The position numbers and the translations under genes were made by a program. Shown here piece by piece: positions 48,030 to 60,043 of a stretch of DNA of 64,000 nt. Origin of the DNA: Rallus limicola (taxonomy: Eukaryota > Chordata > Aves > Gruiformes > Rallidae); the NCBI GenBank assembly GCA_022605955.1, contig JAKCOZ010000261.1:186001-250000 (forward strand), in the 5' to 3' direction. The notes below the pieces were generated by a model, which did not search any database, was not told where the DNA came from, and saw only the letters and a list, made by a program, of their open reading frames with translations. Within the stretch, counting starts at the first letter, position 1; each line of letters opens with the position of its first letter.

Positions 48030-51000
48030 CACGAGCAGACCCTGTCACTTTGGCTCTCAGCCTTTTCCTTTGCCTGGAAAGAGGGAACATGCCTGGAACC
48101 TCCTACGGTGCTTTTCTCGGCTCTAACAGACTGCAGTTCAAAACATGCTAAACGTCCAGCAATAACTCCCAAAGTAAAGAAGCTAGGCCTGAAAGGCATA
48201 GCTTGTCTGAAACCTCCTAACAGGACACACGAGCAGCCCCTGTCACTTTGGCTCTCAGCCTTTTCCTTTGCCTGGAAAGAGGGAACATGCCTGGAACCTC
48301 CTACGGTGCTTTTCTCGGCCCTAGCAGACTGCAGTTCAAAACATGCTAAACGTCCAGCAATAACTCCCAAAGTAAAGAAGCTAGGCCTGAAAGGCATAGC
48401 TTGTCTGAAACCTCCTAACAGGACACCCGAGCAGACCCTGTCACTTTGGCTCTCAGCCTTTTCCTTTGCCTGGAAAGAGGGAACATGCCTGGAACCTCCT
48501 ACGGTGCTTTTCTCGGCCCTAGCAGACTGCAGTTCAAAACATGCTAAACGTCCAGCAATAACTCCCAAAGTAAAGAAGCTAGGCCTGAAAGGCATAGCTT
48601 GTCTGAAACCTCCTAACAGGACACATGAGCAGCACCTGTCACTTTGGCTCTCAGCCTTTTCCTTTGCCTGGAAAGAGGGAACATGCCTGGAACCTCCTAC
48701 GGTGCTTTTCTCGGCCCTAGCAGACTGCAGTTCAAAACATGCTAAACGTCCAGCAATAACTCCCAAAGTAAAGAAGCTAGGCCTGAAAGGCATAGCTTGT
48801 CTGAAACCTCCTAACAGGACACACGAGCAGCCCCTGTCACTTTGGCTCTCAGCCTTTTCCTTTGCCTGGAAAGAGGGAACATGCCTGGAACCTCCTACGG
48901 TGCTTTTCTCGGCCCTAGCAGACTGCAGTTCAAAACATGCTAAACGTCCAGCAATAACTCCCAAAGTAAAGAAGCTAGGCCTGAAAGGCATAGCTTGTCT
49001 GAAACCTCCTAACAGGACACACGAGCAGCCCCTGTCACTTTGGTTCTCAGCCTTTTCCTTTGCCTGGAAAGAGGGAACATGCCTGGAACCTCCTACGGTG
49101 CTTTTCTCGGCCCTCGCAGACTGCAGTTCAAAACATGCTAAACGTCCAGCAATAACTCCCAAAGTAAAGAAGCTAGGCCTGAAAGGCATAGCTTGTCTGA
49201 AACCTCCTAACAGGACACACGAGCAGACCCTGTCACTTTGGCTCTCAGCCTTTTCCTTTGCCTGGAAAGAGGGAACATGCCTGGAACCTCCTACGGTGCT
49301 TTTCTCGGCCCTAGCAGACTGCAATTTGAAACATGCTAAACGTCCAGCAATAACTCCCAAAGTAAAGATGCTAGGCCTGAAAGGCATAGCTTGTCTGAAA
49401 CCTCCTAACAGGACACACGAGCAAACCCTTTCACTTTGGCTCTCAGCTTTTTCCTTTGCTTGGAAAGAGGGAACATGCCTGGAACCTCCTACGGTGCTTT
49501 TCTCGGCCCTAGCAGACTGCAGCTCAAAACATGCTAAACGTCCAACAATAACTCCCAAAGTAAAGAAGCTAGGCCTGAAAGGCATAGCTTGTCTGAAACC
49601 TCCTAAAAGGACACCCGAGCAGACCCTGTCACTTTGGCTCTCAGCCTTTTCCTTTGCCTGGAAAGAGGGAACATGCCTGGAACCTCCTACGGTGCTTTTC
49701 TCGGCCCTAGCAGACTGCAGTTCAAAACATGCTAAACGTCCAGCAATAACTCCCAAAGTAAAGAAGCTAGGCCTGAAAGGCATAGCTTGTCTGAAACCTC
49801 CTAACAGGACACACGAGCAGACCCTGTCACTTTGGCTCTCAGCATTTTCCTTTGCCTGGAAAGAGGGAACATGCCTGGAACCTCCTACGGTGCTTTTCTC
49901 GGCCCTAGCAGACTGCAGTTCAAAACATGCTAAACGTCCAGCAATAACTCCCAAAGTAAAGAAGCTAGGCCTGAAAGGCATAGCTTGTCTGAAACCTCCT
50001 AACAGGACACCCGAGCAGACCCTGTCACTTTGGCTCTCAGCCTTTTCCTTTGCCTGGAAAGAGGGAACATGCCTGGAACCTCCTACGGTGCTTTTCTCGG
50101 CCCTAGCAGACTGCAGTTCAAAACATGCTAAACGTCCAGCAATAACTCCCAAAGTAAAGAAGCTAGGCCTGAAAGGCATAGCTTGTCTGAAACCTCCTAA
50201 CAGGACACATGAGCAGCACCTGTCACTTTGGCTCTCAGCCTTTTCCTTTGCCTGGAAAGAGGGAACATGCCTGGAACCTCCTACGGTGCTTTTCTCGGCC
50301 CTAGCAGACTGCAGTTCAAAACATGCTAAACGTCCAGCAATAACTCCCAAAGTAAAGAAGCTAGGCCTGAAAGGCATAGCTTGTCTGAAACCTCCTAACA
50401 GGACACACGAGCAGCCCCTGTCACTTTGGCTCTCAGCCTTTTCCTTTGCCTGGAAAGAGGGAACATGCCTGGAACCTCCTACGGTGCTTTTCTCGGCCCT
50501 AGCAGACTGCAGTTCAAAACATGCTAAACGTCCAGCAATAACTCCCAAAGTAAAGAAGCTAGGCCTGAAAGGCATAGCTTGTCTGAAACCTCCTAACAGG
50601 ACACACGAGCAGCCCCTGTCACTTTGGTTCTCAGCCTTTTCCTTTGCCTGGAAAGAGGGAACATGCCTGGAACCTCCTACGGTGCTTTTCTCGGCCCTCG
50701 CAGACTGCAGTTCAAAACATGCTAAACGTCCAGCAATAACTCCCAAAGTAAAGAAGCTAGGCCTGAAAGGCATAGCTTGTCTGAAACCTCCTAACAGGAC
50801 ACACGAGCAGACCCTGTCACTTTGGCTCTCAGCCTTTTCCTTTGCCTGGAAAGAGGGAACATGCCTGGAACCTCCTACGGTGCTTTTCTCGGCCCTAGCA
50901 GACTGCAATTTGAAACATGCTAAACGTCCAGCAATAAGTCCCAAAGTAAAGATGCTAGGCCTGAAAGGCATAGCTTGTCTGAAACCTCCTAACAGGACAC

Positions 51001-51968
51001 ACGAGCAAACCCTTTCACTTTGGCTCTCAGCTTTTTCCTTTGCTTGGAAAGAGGGAACATGCCTGGAACCTCCTACGGTGCTTTTCTCGGCCCTAGCAGA
51101 CTGCAGCTCAAAACATGCTAAACGTCCAGCAATAACTCCCAAAGTAAAGAAGCTAGGCCTGAAAGGCATAGCTTGTCTGAAACCTCCTAAAAGGACACCC
51201 GAGCAGACCCTGTCACTTTGGCTCTCAGCCTTTTCCTTTGCCTGGAAAGAGGGAACATGCCTGGAACCTCCTATGGTTCTTTTCTCGGCCCTAGCAGACT
51301 GCAGTTCAAAACATGCTAAACGTCCAGCAATAACTCCCAAAGTAAAGAAGCTAGGCCTGAAAGGCATAGCTTGTCTGAAACCTCCTAACAGGACACACGA
51401 GCAGCCCCTGTCACTTTGGCTCTCAGCCTTTTCCTTTGCCTGGAAAGAGGGAACATGCCTGGAACCTCCTACGGTGCTTTTCTCGGCCCTAGCAGACTGC
51501 AGTTCAAAACATGCTAAACGTCCAGCAATAACTCCCAAAGTAAAGAAGCTAGGCCTGAAAGGCGTAGCTTGTCTGAAACCTCCTAACAGGACACACGAGC
51601 AGACCCTGTCACTTTGGCTCTCAGCCTTTTCCTTTGCCTGGAAAGAGGGAACATGCCTGGAACCTCCTACGGTGCTTTTCTCGGCCCTAGCAGACTGCAG
51701 TTCAAAACATGCTAAACGTCCAGCAATAACTCCCAAAGTAAAGAAGCTAGGCCTGAAAGGCATAGCTTGTCTGAAACCTCCTAACATGACACACGAGCAG
51801 CCCCTGTCACTTTGGTTCTCAGCCTTTTCCTTTGCCTGGAAAGAGGGAACATGCCTGGAACCTCCTACGGTGCTTTTCTCGGCCCTAGAAGACTGCAGTT
51901 CAAAACATGCTAAACGTCCAGCAATAACTCCCAAAGTAAAGAAGCTAGGCATGAAAAGGCATAGCTTG
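48008..51968. repeat. Block 28: 20 monomers with a duplicated 8-monomer unit, +1 bp
   Basis: 3961 bp. An 8-monomer unit is present twice in tandem: gcaatttgaaac at 49321 and 50905, and gagcagcacc near 48627 and 50211, each 1584 bp apart. The last monomer has ctagaagac and gaaaagg, with an extra A near 51955. Confidence 0.92.
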
Positions 51969-52037
51969 TCCTGTTAGGAGGTTTCAGACAAGCTAGGCGT
52001 GAAAGGCATAGCTTGTCTGAAAGCTCCTAACAGGACA
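51967..52037. repeat. Palindromic junction 29
   Basis: 47 bp insertion at 51969-52015. The core has aggcgtg and the right arm gaaagctcc. It opens the fourth single-monomer cassette. Confidence 0.95.
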
Positions 52038-52213
52038 CACGAGCAGACCCTGTCACTTTGGCTCTCAGCCTTTTCCTTTGCCTGGAAAGAGGGAACATGC
52101 CTGGAACCTCCTACGGTGCTTTTCTCGGCCCTAGCAGACTGCAATTCAAAACATGCTAAACGTCCAGCAATAACTCCCAAAGTAAAGAAGCTAGGCATGA
52201 AAGGCATAGCTTG
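52016..52213. repeat. Block 29: single monomer
   Basis: One monomer with gcaattc but ordinary gcaataactcc and ggcatagcttg, which separates it from the three single monomers at 5266, 6944 and 14505. Confidence 0.93.
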
Positions 52214-52282
52214 TCCTGTTAGGAGGTTTCAGACAATCTAGGCCTGAAAGGCATAGCTTGTCTGAAAGCTCCTAACAGTACA
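52212..52282. repeat. Palindromic junction 30 (B type)
   Basis: 47 bp insertion at 52214-52260 with caatcta and acagtaca marks. Confidence 0.95.
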
Positions 52283-55200
52283 CACGAGCAGACCCTGTCA
52301 CTTTGGCTCTCAGCCTTTTCCTTTGCCTGGAAAGAGGGAACATGCCTGGAACCTCCTACGGTGCTTTTCTCGGCCCTAGCAGACTGCAATTCAAAACATG
52401 CTAAACGTCCAGCAATAACTCCCAAAGTAAAGAAGCTAGGCCTGAAAGGCATAGCTTGTCTGAAACCTCCTAACAGGACACACGAGCAAACCCTTTCACT
52501 TTGGCTCTCAGCTTTTTCCTTTGCTTGGAAAGAGGGAACATGCCTGGAACCTCCTACGGTGCTTTTCTCGGCCCTAGCAGACTGCAGCTCAAAACATGCT
52601 AAACGTCCAGCAATAACTCCCAAAGTAAAGAAGCTAGGCCTGAAAGGCATAGCTTGTCTGAAACCTCCTAACAGGACACCCGAGCAGACCCTGTCACTTT
52701 GGCTCTCAGCCTTTTCCTTTGCCTGGAAAGAGGGAACATGCCTGGAACCTCCTACGGTGCTTTTCTCGGCCCTAGCAGACTGCAGTTCAAAACATGCTAA
52801 ACGTCCAGCAATAACTCCCAAAGTAAAGAAGCTAGGCCTGAAAGGCATAGCTTGTCTGAAACCTCCTAACAGGACACCCGAGCAGACCCTGTCACTTTGG
52901 CTCTCAGCCTTTTCCTTTGCCTGGAAAGAGGGAACATGCCTGGAACCTCCTACGGTGCTTTTCTCGGCCCTAGCAGACTGCAGTTCAAAACATGCTAAAC
53001 GTCCAGCAATAACTCCCAAAGTAAAGAAGCTAGGCCTGAAAGGCATAGCTTGTCTGAAACCTCCTAACAGGACACACGAGCAGCCCCTGTCACTTTGGCT
53101 CTCAGCCTTTTCCTTTGCCTGGAAAGAGGGAACATGCCTGGAACCTCCTACGGTGCTTTTCTCGGCCCTAGCAGACTGCAGTTCAAAACATGCTAAACGT
53201 CCAGCAATAACTCCCAAAGTAAAGAAGCTAGGCCTGAAAGGCATAGCTTGTCTGAAACCTCCTAACAGGACACACGAGCAGCCCCTGTCACTTTGGCTCT
53301 CAGCCTTTTCCTTTGCCTGGAAAGAGGGAACATGCCTGGAACCTCCTACGGTGCTTTTCTCGGCCCTAGCAGACTGCAATTTGAAACATGCTAAACGTCC
53401 AGCAATAACTCCCAAAGTAAAGATGCTAGGCCTGAAAGGCATAGCTTGTCTGAAACCTCCTAACAGGACACACGAGCAAACCCTTTCACTTTGGCTCTCA
53501 GCTTTTTCCTTTGCTTGGAAAGAGGGAACATGCCTGGAACCTCCTACGGTGCTTTTCTCGGCCCTAGCAGACTGCAGCTCAAAACATGCTAAACGTCCAG
53601 CAATAACTCCCAAAGTAAAGAAGCTAGGCCTGAAAGGCATAGCTTGTCTGAAACCTCCTAAAAGGACACCCGAGCAGACCCTGTCACTTTGGCTCTCAGC
53701 CTTTTCCTTTGCCTGGAAAGAGGGAACATGCCTGGAACCTCCTACGGTGCTTTTCTCGGGCCTAGCAGACTGCAGTTCAAAACATGCTAAACGTCCAGCA
53801 ATAACTCCCAAAGTAAAGAAGCTAGGCCTGAAAGGCATAGCTTGTCTGAAACCTCCTAACAGGACACACGAGCAGCCCCTGTCACTTTGGTTCTCAGCCT
53901 TTTCCTTTGCCTGGAAAGAGGGAACATGCCTGGAACCTCCTACGGTGCTTTTCTCGGCCCTCGCAGACTGCAGTTCAAAACATGCTAAACGTCCAGCAAT
54001 AACTCCCAAAGTAAAGAAGCTAGGCCTGAAAGGCATAGCTTGTCTGAAACCTCCTAACAGGACACACGAGCAGACCCTGTCACTTTGGCTCTCAGCCTTT
54101 TCCTTTGCCTGGAAAGAGGGAACATGCCTGGAACCTCCTACGGTGCTTTTCTCGGCCCTAGCAGACTGCAATTTGAAACATGCTAAACGTCCAGCAATAA
54201 CTCCCAAAGTAAAGATGCTAGGCCTGAAAGGCATAGCTTGTCTGAAACCTCCTAACAGGACACACGAGCAAACCCTTTCACTTTGGCTCTCAGCTTTTTC
54301 CTTTGCTTGGAAAGAGGGAACATGCCTGGAACCTCCTACGGTGCTTTTCTCGGCCCTAGCAGACTGCAGCTCAAAACATGCTAAACGTCCAGCAATAACT
54401 CCCAAAGTAAAGAAGCTAGGCCTGAAAGGCATAGCTTGTCTGAAACCTCCTAAAAGGACACCCGAGCAGACCCTGTCACTTTGGCTCTCAGCCTTTTCCT
54501 TTGCCTGGAAAGAGGGAACATGCCTGGAACCTCCTACGGTGCTTTTCTCGGCCCTAGCAGACTGCAGTTCAAAACATGCTAAACGTCCAGCAATAACTCC
54601 CAAAGTAAAGAAGCTAGGCCTGAAAGGCATAGCTTGTCTGAAACCTCCTAACAGGACACACGAGCAGACCCTGTCACTTTGGCTCTCAGCCTTTTCCTTT
54701 GCCTGGAAAGAGGGAACATGCCTGGAACCTCCTACGGTGCTTTTCTCGGCCCTAGCAGACTGCAGTTCAAAACATGCTAAACGTCCAGCAATAACTCCCA
54801 AAGTAAAGAAGCTAGGCCTGAAAGGCATAGCTTGTCTGAAACCTCCTAACAGGACATACGAGCAGCCCCTGTCACTTTGACTCTCAGCCTTTTCCTTTGC
54901 CTGGAAAGAGGGAACATGCCTGGAACCTCCTACGGTGCTTTTCTCGGCCCTAGCAGACTGCAGTTCAAAACATGCTAAACGTCCAGCAATAACTCCCAAA
55001 GTAAAGAAGCTAGGCCTGAAAGGCATAGCTTGTCTGAAACCTCCTAACAGGACACATGAGCAGACCCTGTCACTTTGGCTCTCAGCCTTTTCCTTTGCCT
55101 GGAAAGAGGGAACATGCCTGGAACCTCCTACGGTGCTTTTCTCGGCCCTAGCAGACTGCAGTTCAAAACATGCTAAACGTCCAGCAATAACTCCCAAAGT

Positions 55201-55626
55201 AAAGAAGCTAGGCCTGAAAGGCATAGCTTGTCTGAAACCTCCTAACAGGACACACGAGCAGCCCCTGTCACTTTGGCTCTCAGCCTTTTCCTTTGCCTGG
55301 AAAGAGGGAACATGCCTGGAACCTCCTACGGTGCTTTTCTCGGCCCTAGCAGACTGCAGTTCAAAACATGCTAAACGTCCAGCAATAACTCCCAAAGTAA
55401 AGAAGCTAGGCCTGAAAGGCATAGCTTGTCTGAAACCTCCTAACAGGACACACGAGCAGACCCTGTCACTTTGGCTCTCAGCCTTTTCCTTTGCCTGGAA
55501 AGAGGGAACATGCCTGGAACCTCCTACGGTGCTTTTCTCGGCCCTAGCAGACTGCAGTTCAAAACATGCTAAACGTCCAACAATAACTCCCAAAGTAAAG
55601 AAGCTAGGCATGAAAGGCATAGCTTG
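52261..55626. repeat. Block 30: 17 monomers
   Basis: 3366 bp. It starts with acagtacac and then a diverged cgagcaaaccctttcac monomer. gcaatttgaaac occurs near 53377 and 54169 (4 monomers apart). ctcgggcc lies near 53755 and tttgactctc near 54876. It ends with gtccaacaataac. Confidence 0.92.
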
Positions 55627-55695
55627 TCCTGTTAGGAGGTTTCAGACAAGCTAGGCCTGAAAGGCATAGCTTGTCTGAAACCTCCTAACAGGACA
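55625..55695. repeat. Palindromic junction 31 (canonical)
   Basis: 47 bp insertion at 55627-55673, perfect arms. Confidence 0.97.
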
Positions 55696-58446
55696 CACGA
55701 GCAGACCCTGTCACTTTGGCTCTCAGCCTTTTCCTTTGCCTGGAAAGAGGGAACATGCCTGGAACCTCCTACGGTGCTTTTCTCGGCCCTAGCAGACTGC
55801 AGTTCAAAACATGCTAAACGTCCAGCAATAACTCCCAAAGTAAAGAAGCTAGGCCTGAAAGGCATAGCTTGTCTGAAACCTCCTAACAGGACACACGAGC
55901 AGACCCTGTCACTTTGGCTCTCAGCCTTTTCCTTTGCCTGGAAAGAGGGAACATGCCTGGAACCTCCTACGGTGCTTTTCTCGGCCCTAGCAGACTGCAG
56001 TTCAAAACATGCTAAACGTCCAGCAATAACTCCCAAAGTAAAGAAGCTAGGCCTGAAAGGCATAGCTTGTCTGAAACCTCCTAACAGGACACCCGAGCAG
56101 ACCCTGTCACTTTGGCTCTCAGCCTTTTCCTTTGCCTGGAAAGAGGGAACATGCCTGGAACCTCCTACGGTGCTTTTCTCGGCCCTAGCAGACTGCAGTT
56201 CAAAACATGCTAAACGTCCAGCAATAACTCCCAAAGTAAAGAAGCTAGGCCTGAAAGGCATAGCTTGTCTGAAACCTCCTAACAGGACACACGAGCAGCC
56301 CCTGTCACTTTGGCTCTCAGCCTTTTCCTTTGCCTGGAAAGAGGGAACATGCCTGGAACCTCCTACGGTGCTTTTCTCGGCCCTAGCAGACTGCAGTTCA
56401 AAACATGCTAAACGTCCAGCAATAACTCCCAAAGTAAAGAAGCTAGGCATGAAAGGCATAGCTTGTCTGAAACCTCCTAACAGGACACCCGAGCAGACCC
56501 TGTCACTTTGGCTCTCAGCCTTTTCCTTTGCCTGGAAAGAGGGAACATGCCTGGAACCTCCTACGGTGCTTTTCTCGGCCCTAGCAGACTGCAGTTCAAA
56601 ACATGCTAAACGTCCAGCAATAACTCCCAAAGTAAAGAAGCTAGGCCTGAAAGGCATAGCTTGTCTGAAACCTCCTAACAGGACACATGAGCAGCACCTG
56701 TCACTTTGGCTCTCAGCCTTTTCCTTTGCCTGGAAAGAGGGAACATGCCTGGAACCTCCTACGGTGCTTTTCTCGGCCCTAGCAGACTGCAGTTCAAAAC
56801 ATGCTAAACGTCCAGCAATAACTCCCAAAGTAAAGAAGCTAGGCCTGAAAGGCATAGCTTGTCTGAAACCTCCTAACAGGACACACGAGCAGCCCCTGTC
56901 ACTTTGGCTCTCAGCCTTTTCCTTTGCCTGGAAAGAGGGAACATGCCTGGAACCTCCTACGGTGCTTTTCTCGGCCCTAGCAGACTGCAGTTCAAAACAT
57001 GCTAAACGTCCAGCAATAACTCCCAAAGTAAAGAAGCTAGGCCTGAAAGGCATAGCTTGTCTGAAACCTCCTAACAGGACACAAGAGCAGCCCCTGTCAC
57101 TTTGGTTCTCAGCCTTTTCCTTTGCCTGGAAAGAGGGAACATGCCTGGAACCTCCTACGGTGCTTTTCTCGGCCCTCGCAGACTGCAGTTCAAAACATGC
57201 TAAACGTCCAGCAATAACTCCCAAAGTAAAGAAGCTAGGCCTGAAAGGCATAGCTTGTCTGAAACCTCCTAACAGGACACACGAGCAGACCCTGTCACTT
57301 TGGCTCTCAGCCTTTTCCTTTGCCTGGAAAGAGGGAACATGCCTGGAACCTCCTACGGTGCTTTTCTCGGCCCTAGCAGACTGCAATTTGAAACATGCTA
57401 AACGTCCAGCAATAACTCCCAAAGTAAAGATGCTAGGCCTGAAAGGCATAGCTTGTCTGAAACCTCCTAACAGGACACACGAGCAAACCCTTTCACTTTG
57501 GCTCTCAGCTTTTTCCTTTGCTTGGAGAGAGGGAACATGCCTGGAACCTCCTACGGTGCTTTTCTCGGCCCTAGCAGACTGCAGCTCAAAACATGCTAAA
57601 CGTCCAGCAATAACTCCCAAAGTAAAGAAGCTAGGCCTGAAAGGCATAGCTTGTCTGAAACCTCCTAACAGGACACACGAGCAGACCCTGTCACTTTGGC
57701 TCTCAGCCTTTTCCTTTGCCTGGAAAGAGGGAACATGCCTGGAACCTCCTACGGTGCTTTTCTCGGCCCTAGCAGACTGCAGTTCAAAACATGCTAAACG
57801 TCCAGCAATAACTCCCAAAGTAAAGAAGCTAGGCCTGAAAGGCATAGCTTGTCTGAAACCTCCTAACAGGACACACGAGCAGCCCCTGTCACTTTGGCTC
57901 TCAGCCTTTTCCTTTGCCTGGAAAGAGGGAACATGCCTGGAACCTCCTACGGTGCTTTTCTCGGCCCTAGCAGACTGCAGTTCAAAACATGCTAAACGTC
58001 CAGCAATAACTCCCAAAGTAAAGAAGCTAGGCCTGAAAGGCATAGCTTGTCTGAAACCTCCTAACAGGACACACGAGCAGACCCTGTCACTTTGGCTCTC
58101 AGCCTTTTCCTTTGCCTGGAAAGAGGGAACATGCCTGGAACCTCCTACGGTGCTTTTCTCGGCCCTAGCAGACTGCAGTTCAAAACATGCTAAACGTCCA
58201 GCAATAACTCCCAAAGTAAAGAAGCTAGGCCTGAAAGGCATAGCTTGTCTGAAACCTCCTAACATGACACACGAGCAGCCCCTGTCACTTTGGTTCTCAG
58301 CCTTTTCCTTTGCCTGGAAAGAGGGAACATGCCTGGAACCTCCTACGGTGCTTTTCTCGGCCCTAGAAGACTGCAGTTCAAAACATGCTAAACGTCCAGC
58401 AATAACTCCCAAAGTAAAGAAGCTAGGCATGAAAAGGCATAGCTTG
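55674..58446. repeat. Block 31: 14 monomers, +1 bp
   Basis: 2773 bp. An interior aggcatg without a junction is near 56448. acaagagcag near 57081 and ttggagagaggg near 57523 are private. The last monomer has ctagaagac and gaaaagg, as in block 28. Confidence 0.92.
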
Positions 58447-58515
58447 TCCTGTTAGGAGGTTTCAGACAAGCTAGGCGTTAAAGGCATAGCTTGTCTGAAA
58501 GCTCCTAACAGGACA
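58445..58515. repeat. Palindromic junction 32
   Basis: 47 bp insertion at 58447-58493. The core has aggcgttaaagg and the right arm gaaagctcc. It opens the fifth cassette. Confidence 0.95.
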
Positions 58516-58691
58516 CACGAGCAGACCCTGTCACTTTGGCTCTCAGCCTTTTCCTTTGCCTGGAAAGAGGGAACATGCCTGGAACCTCCTACGGTGCTTT
58601 TCTCGGCCCTAGCAGACTGCAATTCAAAACATGCTAAACGTCCAGCAATAACTCCCAAAGTAAAGAAGCTAGGCATGAAAGGCATAGCTTG
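58494..58691. repeat. Block 32: single monomer
   Basis: One monomer, nearly the same as 52016-52213. Confidence 0.93.
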
Positions 58692-58760
58692 TCCTGTTAG
58701 GAGGTTTCAGACAATCTAGGCCTGAAAGGCATAGCTTGTCTGAAAGCTCCTAACAGTACA
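58690..58760. repeat. Palindromic junction 33 (B type)
   Basis: 47 bp insertion at 58692-58738 with caatcta and acagtaca. Confidence 0.95.
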
Positions 58761-59729
58761 CACGAGCAGACCCTGTCACTTTGGCTCTCAGCCTTTTCCT
58801 TTGCCTGGAAAGAGGGAACATGCCTGGAACCTCCTACGGTGCTTTTCTCGGCCCTCGCAGACTGCAGTTCAAAACATGCTAAACGTCCAGCAATAACTCC
58901 CAAAGTAAAGAAGCTAGGCCTGAAAGGCATAGCTTGTCTGAAACCTCCTAACAGGACACACGAGCAGACCCTGTCACTTTGGCTCTCAGCCTTTTCCTTT
59001 GCCTGGAAAGAGGGAACATGCCTGGAACCTCCTACGGTGCTTTTCTCGGCCCGAGCAGACTGCAATTTGAAACATGCTAAACGTCCAGCAATAACTCCCA
59101 AAGTAAAGATGCTAGGCCTGAAAGGCATAGCTTGTCTGAAACCTCCTAACAGGACACACGAGCAGCCCCTGTCACTTTGGCTCTCAGCCTTTTCCTTTGC
59201 CTGGAAAGAGGGAACATGCCTGGAACCTCCTACGGTGCTTTTCTCGGCCCTAGCAGACTGCAGTTCAAAACATGCTAAACGTCCAGCAATAACTCCCAAA
59301 GTAAAGAAGCTAGGCCTGAAAGGCATAGCTTGTCTGAAACCTTCTAACAGGACACACGAGCAGCCCCTGTCACTTTGGCTCTCAGCCTTTTCCTTTGCCT
59401 GGAAAGAGGGAACATGCCTGGAACCTCCTACGGTGCTTTTCTCGGCCCTAGCAGACTGCAGTTCAAAACATGCTAAACGTCCAGCAATAACTCCCAAAGT
59501 AAAGAAGCTAGGCCTGAAAGGCATAGCTTGTCTGAAACCTCCTAACATGACACACGAGCAGCCCCTGTCACTTTGGTTCTCAGCCTTTTCCTTTGCCTGG
59601 AAAGAGGGAACATGCCTGGAACCTCCTACGGTGCTTTTCTCGGCCCTAGAAGACTGCAGTTCAAAACATGCTAAACGTCCAGCAATAACTCCCAAAGTAA
59701 AGAAGCTAGGCATGAAAAGGCATAGCTTG
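58739..59729. repeat. Block 33: 5 monomers, +1 bp
   Basis: 991 bp. Near 59051 it has cggcccgagcag, and gaaaccttc near 59336. The gcaatttgaaac monomer here is not followed by the usual diverged monomer, so part of that haplotype was lost. It ends with ctagaagac and gaaaagg. Confidence 0.92.
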
Positions 59730-59798
59730 TCCTGTTAGGAGGTTTCAGACAAGCTAGGCGTGAAAGGCATAGCTTGTCTGAAAGCTCCTAACAGGACA
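59728..59798. repeat. Palindromic junction 34
   Basis: 47 bp insertion at 59730-59776 with aggcgtg in the core and gaaagctcc in the right arm, as at 51967. It opens the sixth cassette. Confidence 0.95.
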
Positions 59799-59974
59799 CA
59801 CGAGCAGACCCTGTCACTTTGGCTCTCAGCCTTTTCCTTTGCCTGGAAAGAGGGAACATGCCTGGAACCTCCTACGGTGCTTTTCTCGGCCCTAGCAGAC
59901 TGCAATTCAAAACATGCTAAACGTCCAGCAATAACTCCCAAAGTAAAGAAGCTAGGCATGAAAGGCATAGTTTG
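59777..59974. repeat. Block 34: single monomer
   Basis: One monomer like 52016 and 58494, but ending atagtttg. Confidence 0.93.
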
Positions 59975-60043
59975 TCCTGTTAGGAGGTTTCAGACAATCT
60001 AGGCCTGAAAGGCATAGCTTGTCTGAAAGCTCCTAACAGTACA
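59973..60043. repeat. Palindromic junction 35 (B type)
   Basis: 47 bp insertion at 59975-60021, caatcta and acagtaca. The next monomer has cgagaagacc near 60046. Confidence 0.95.
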
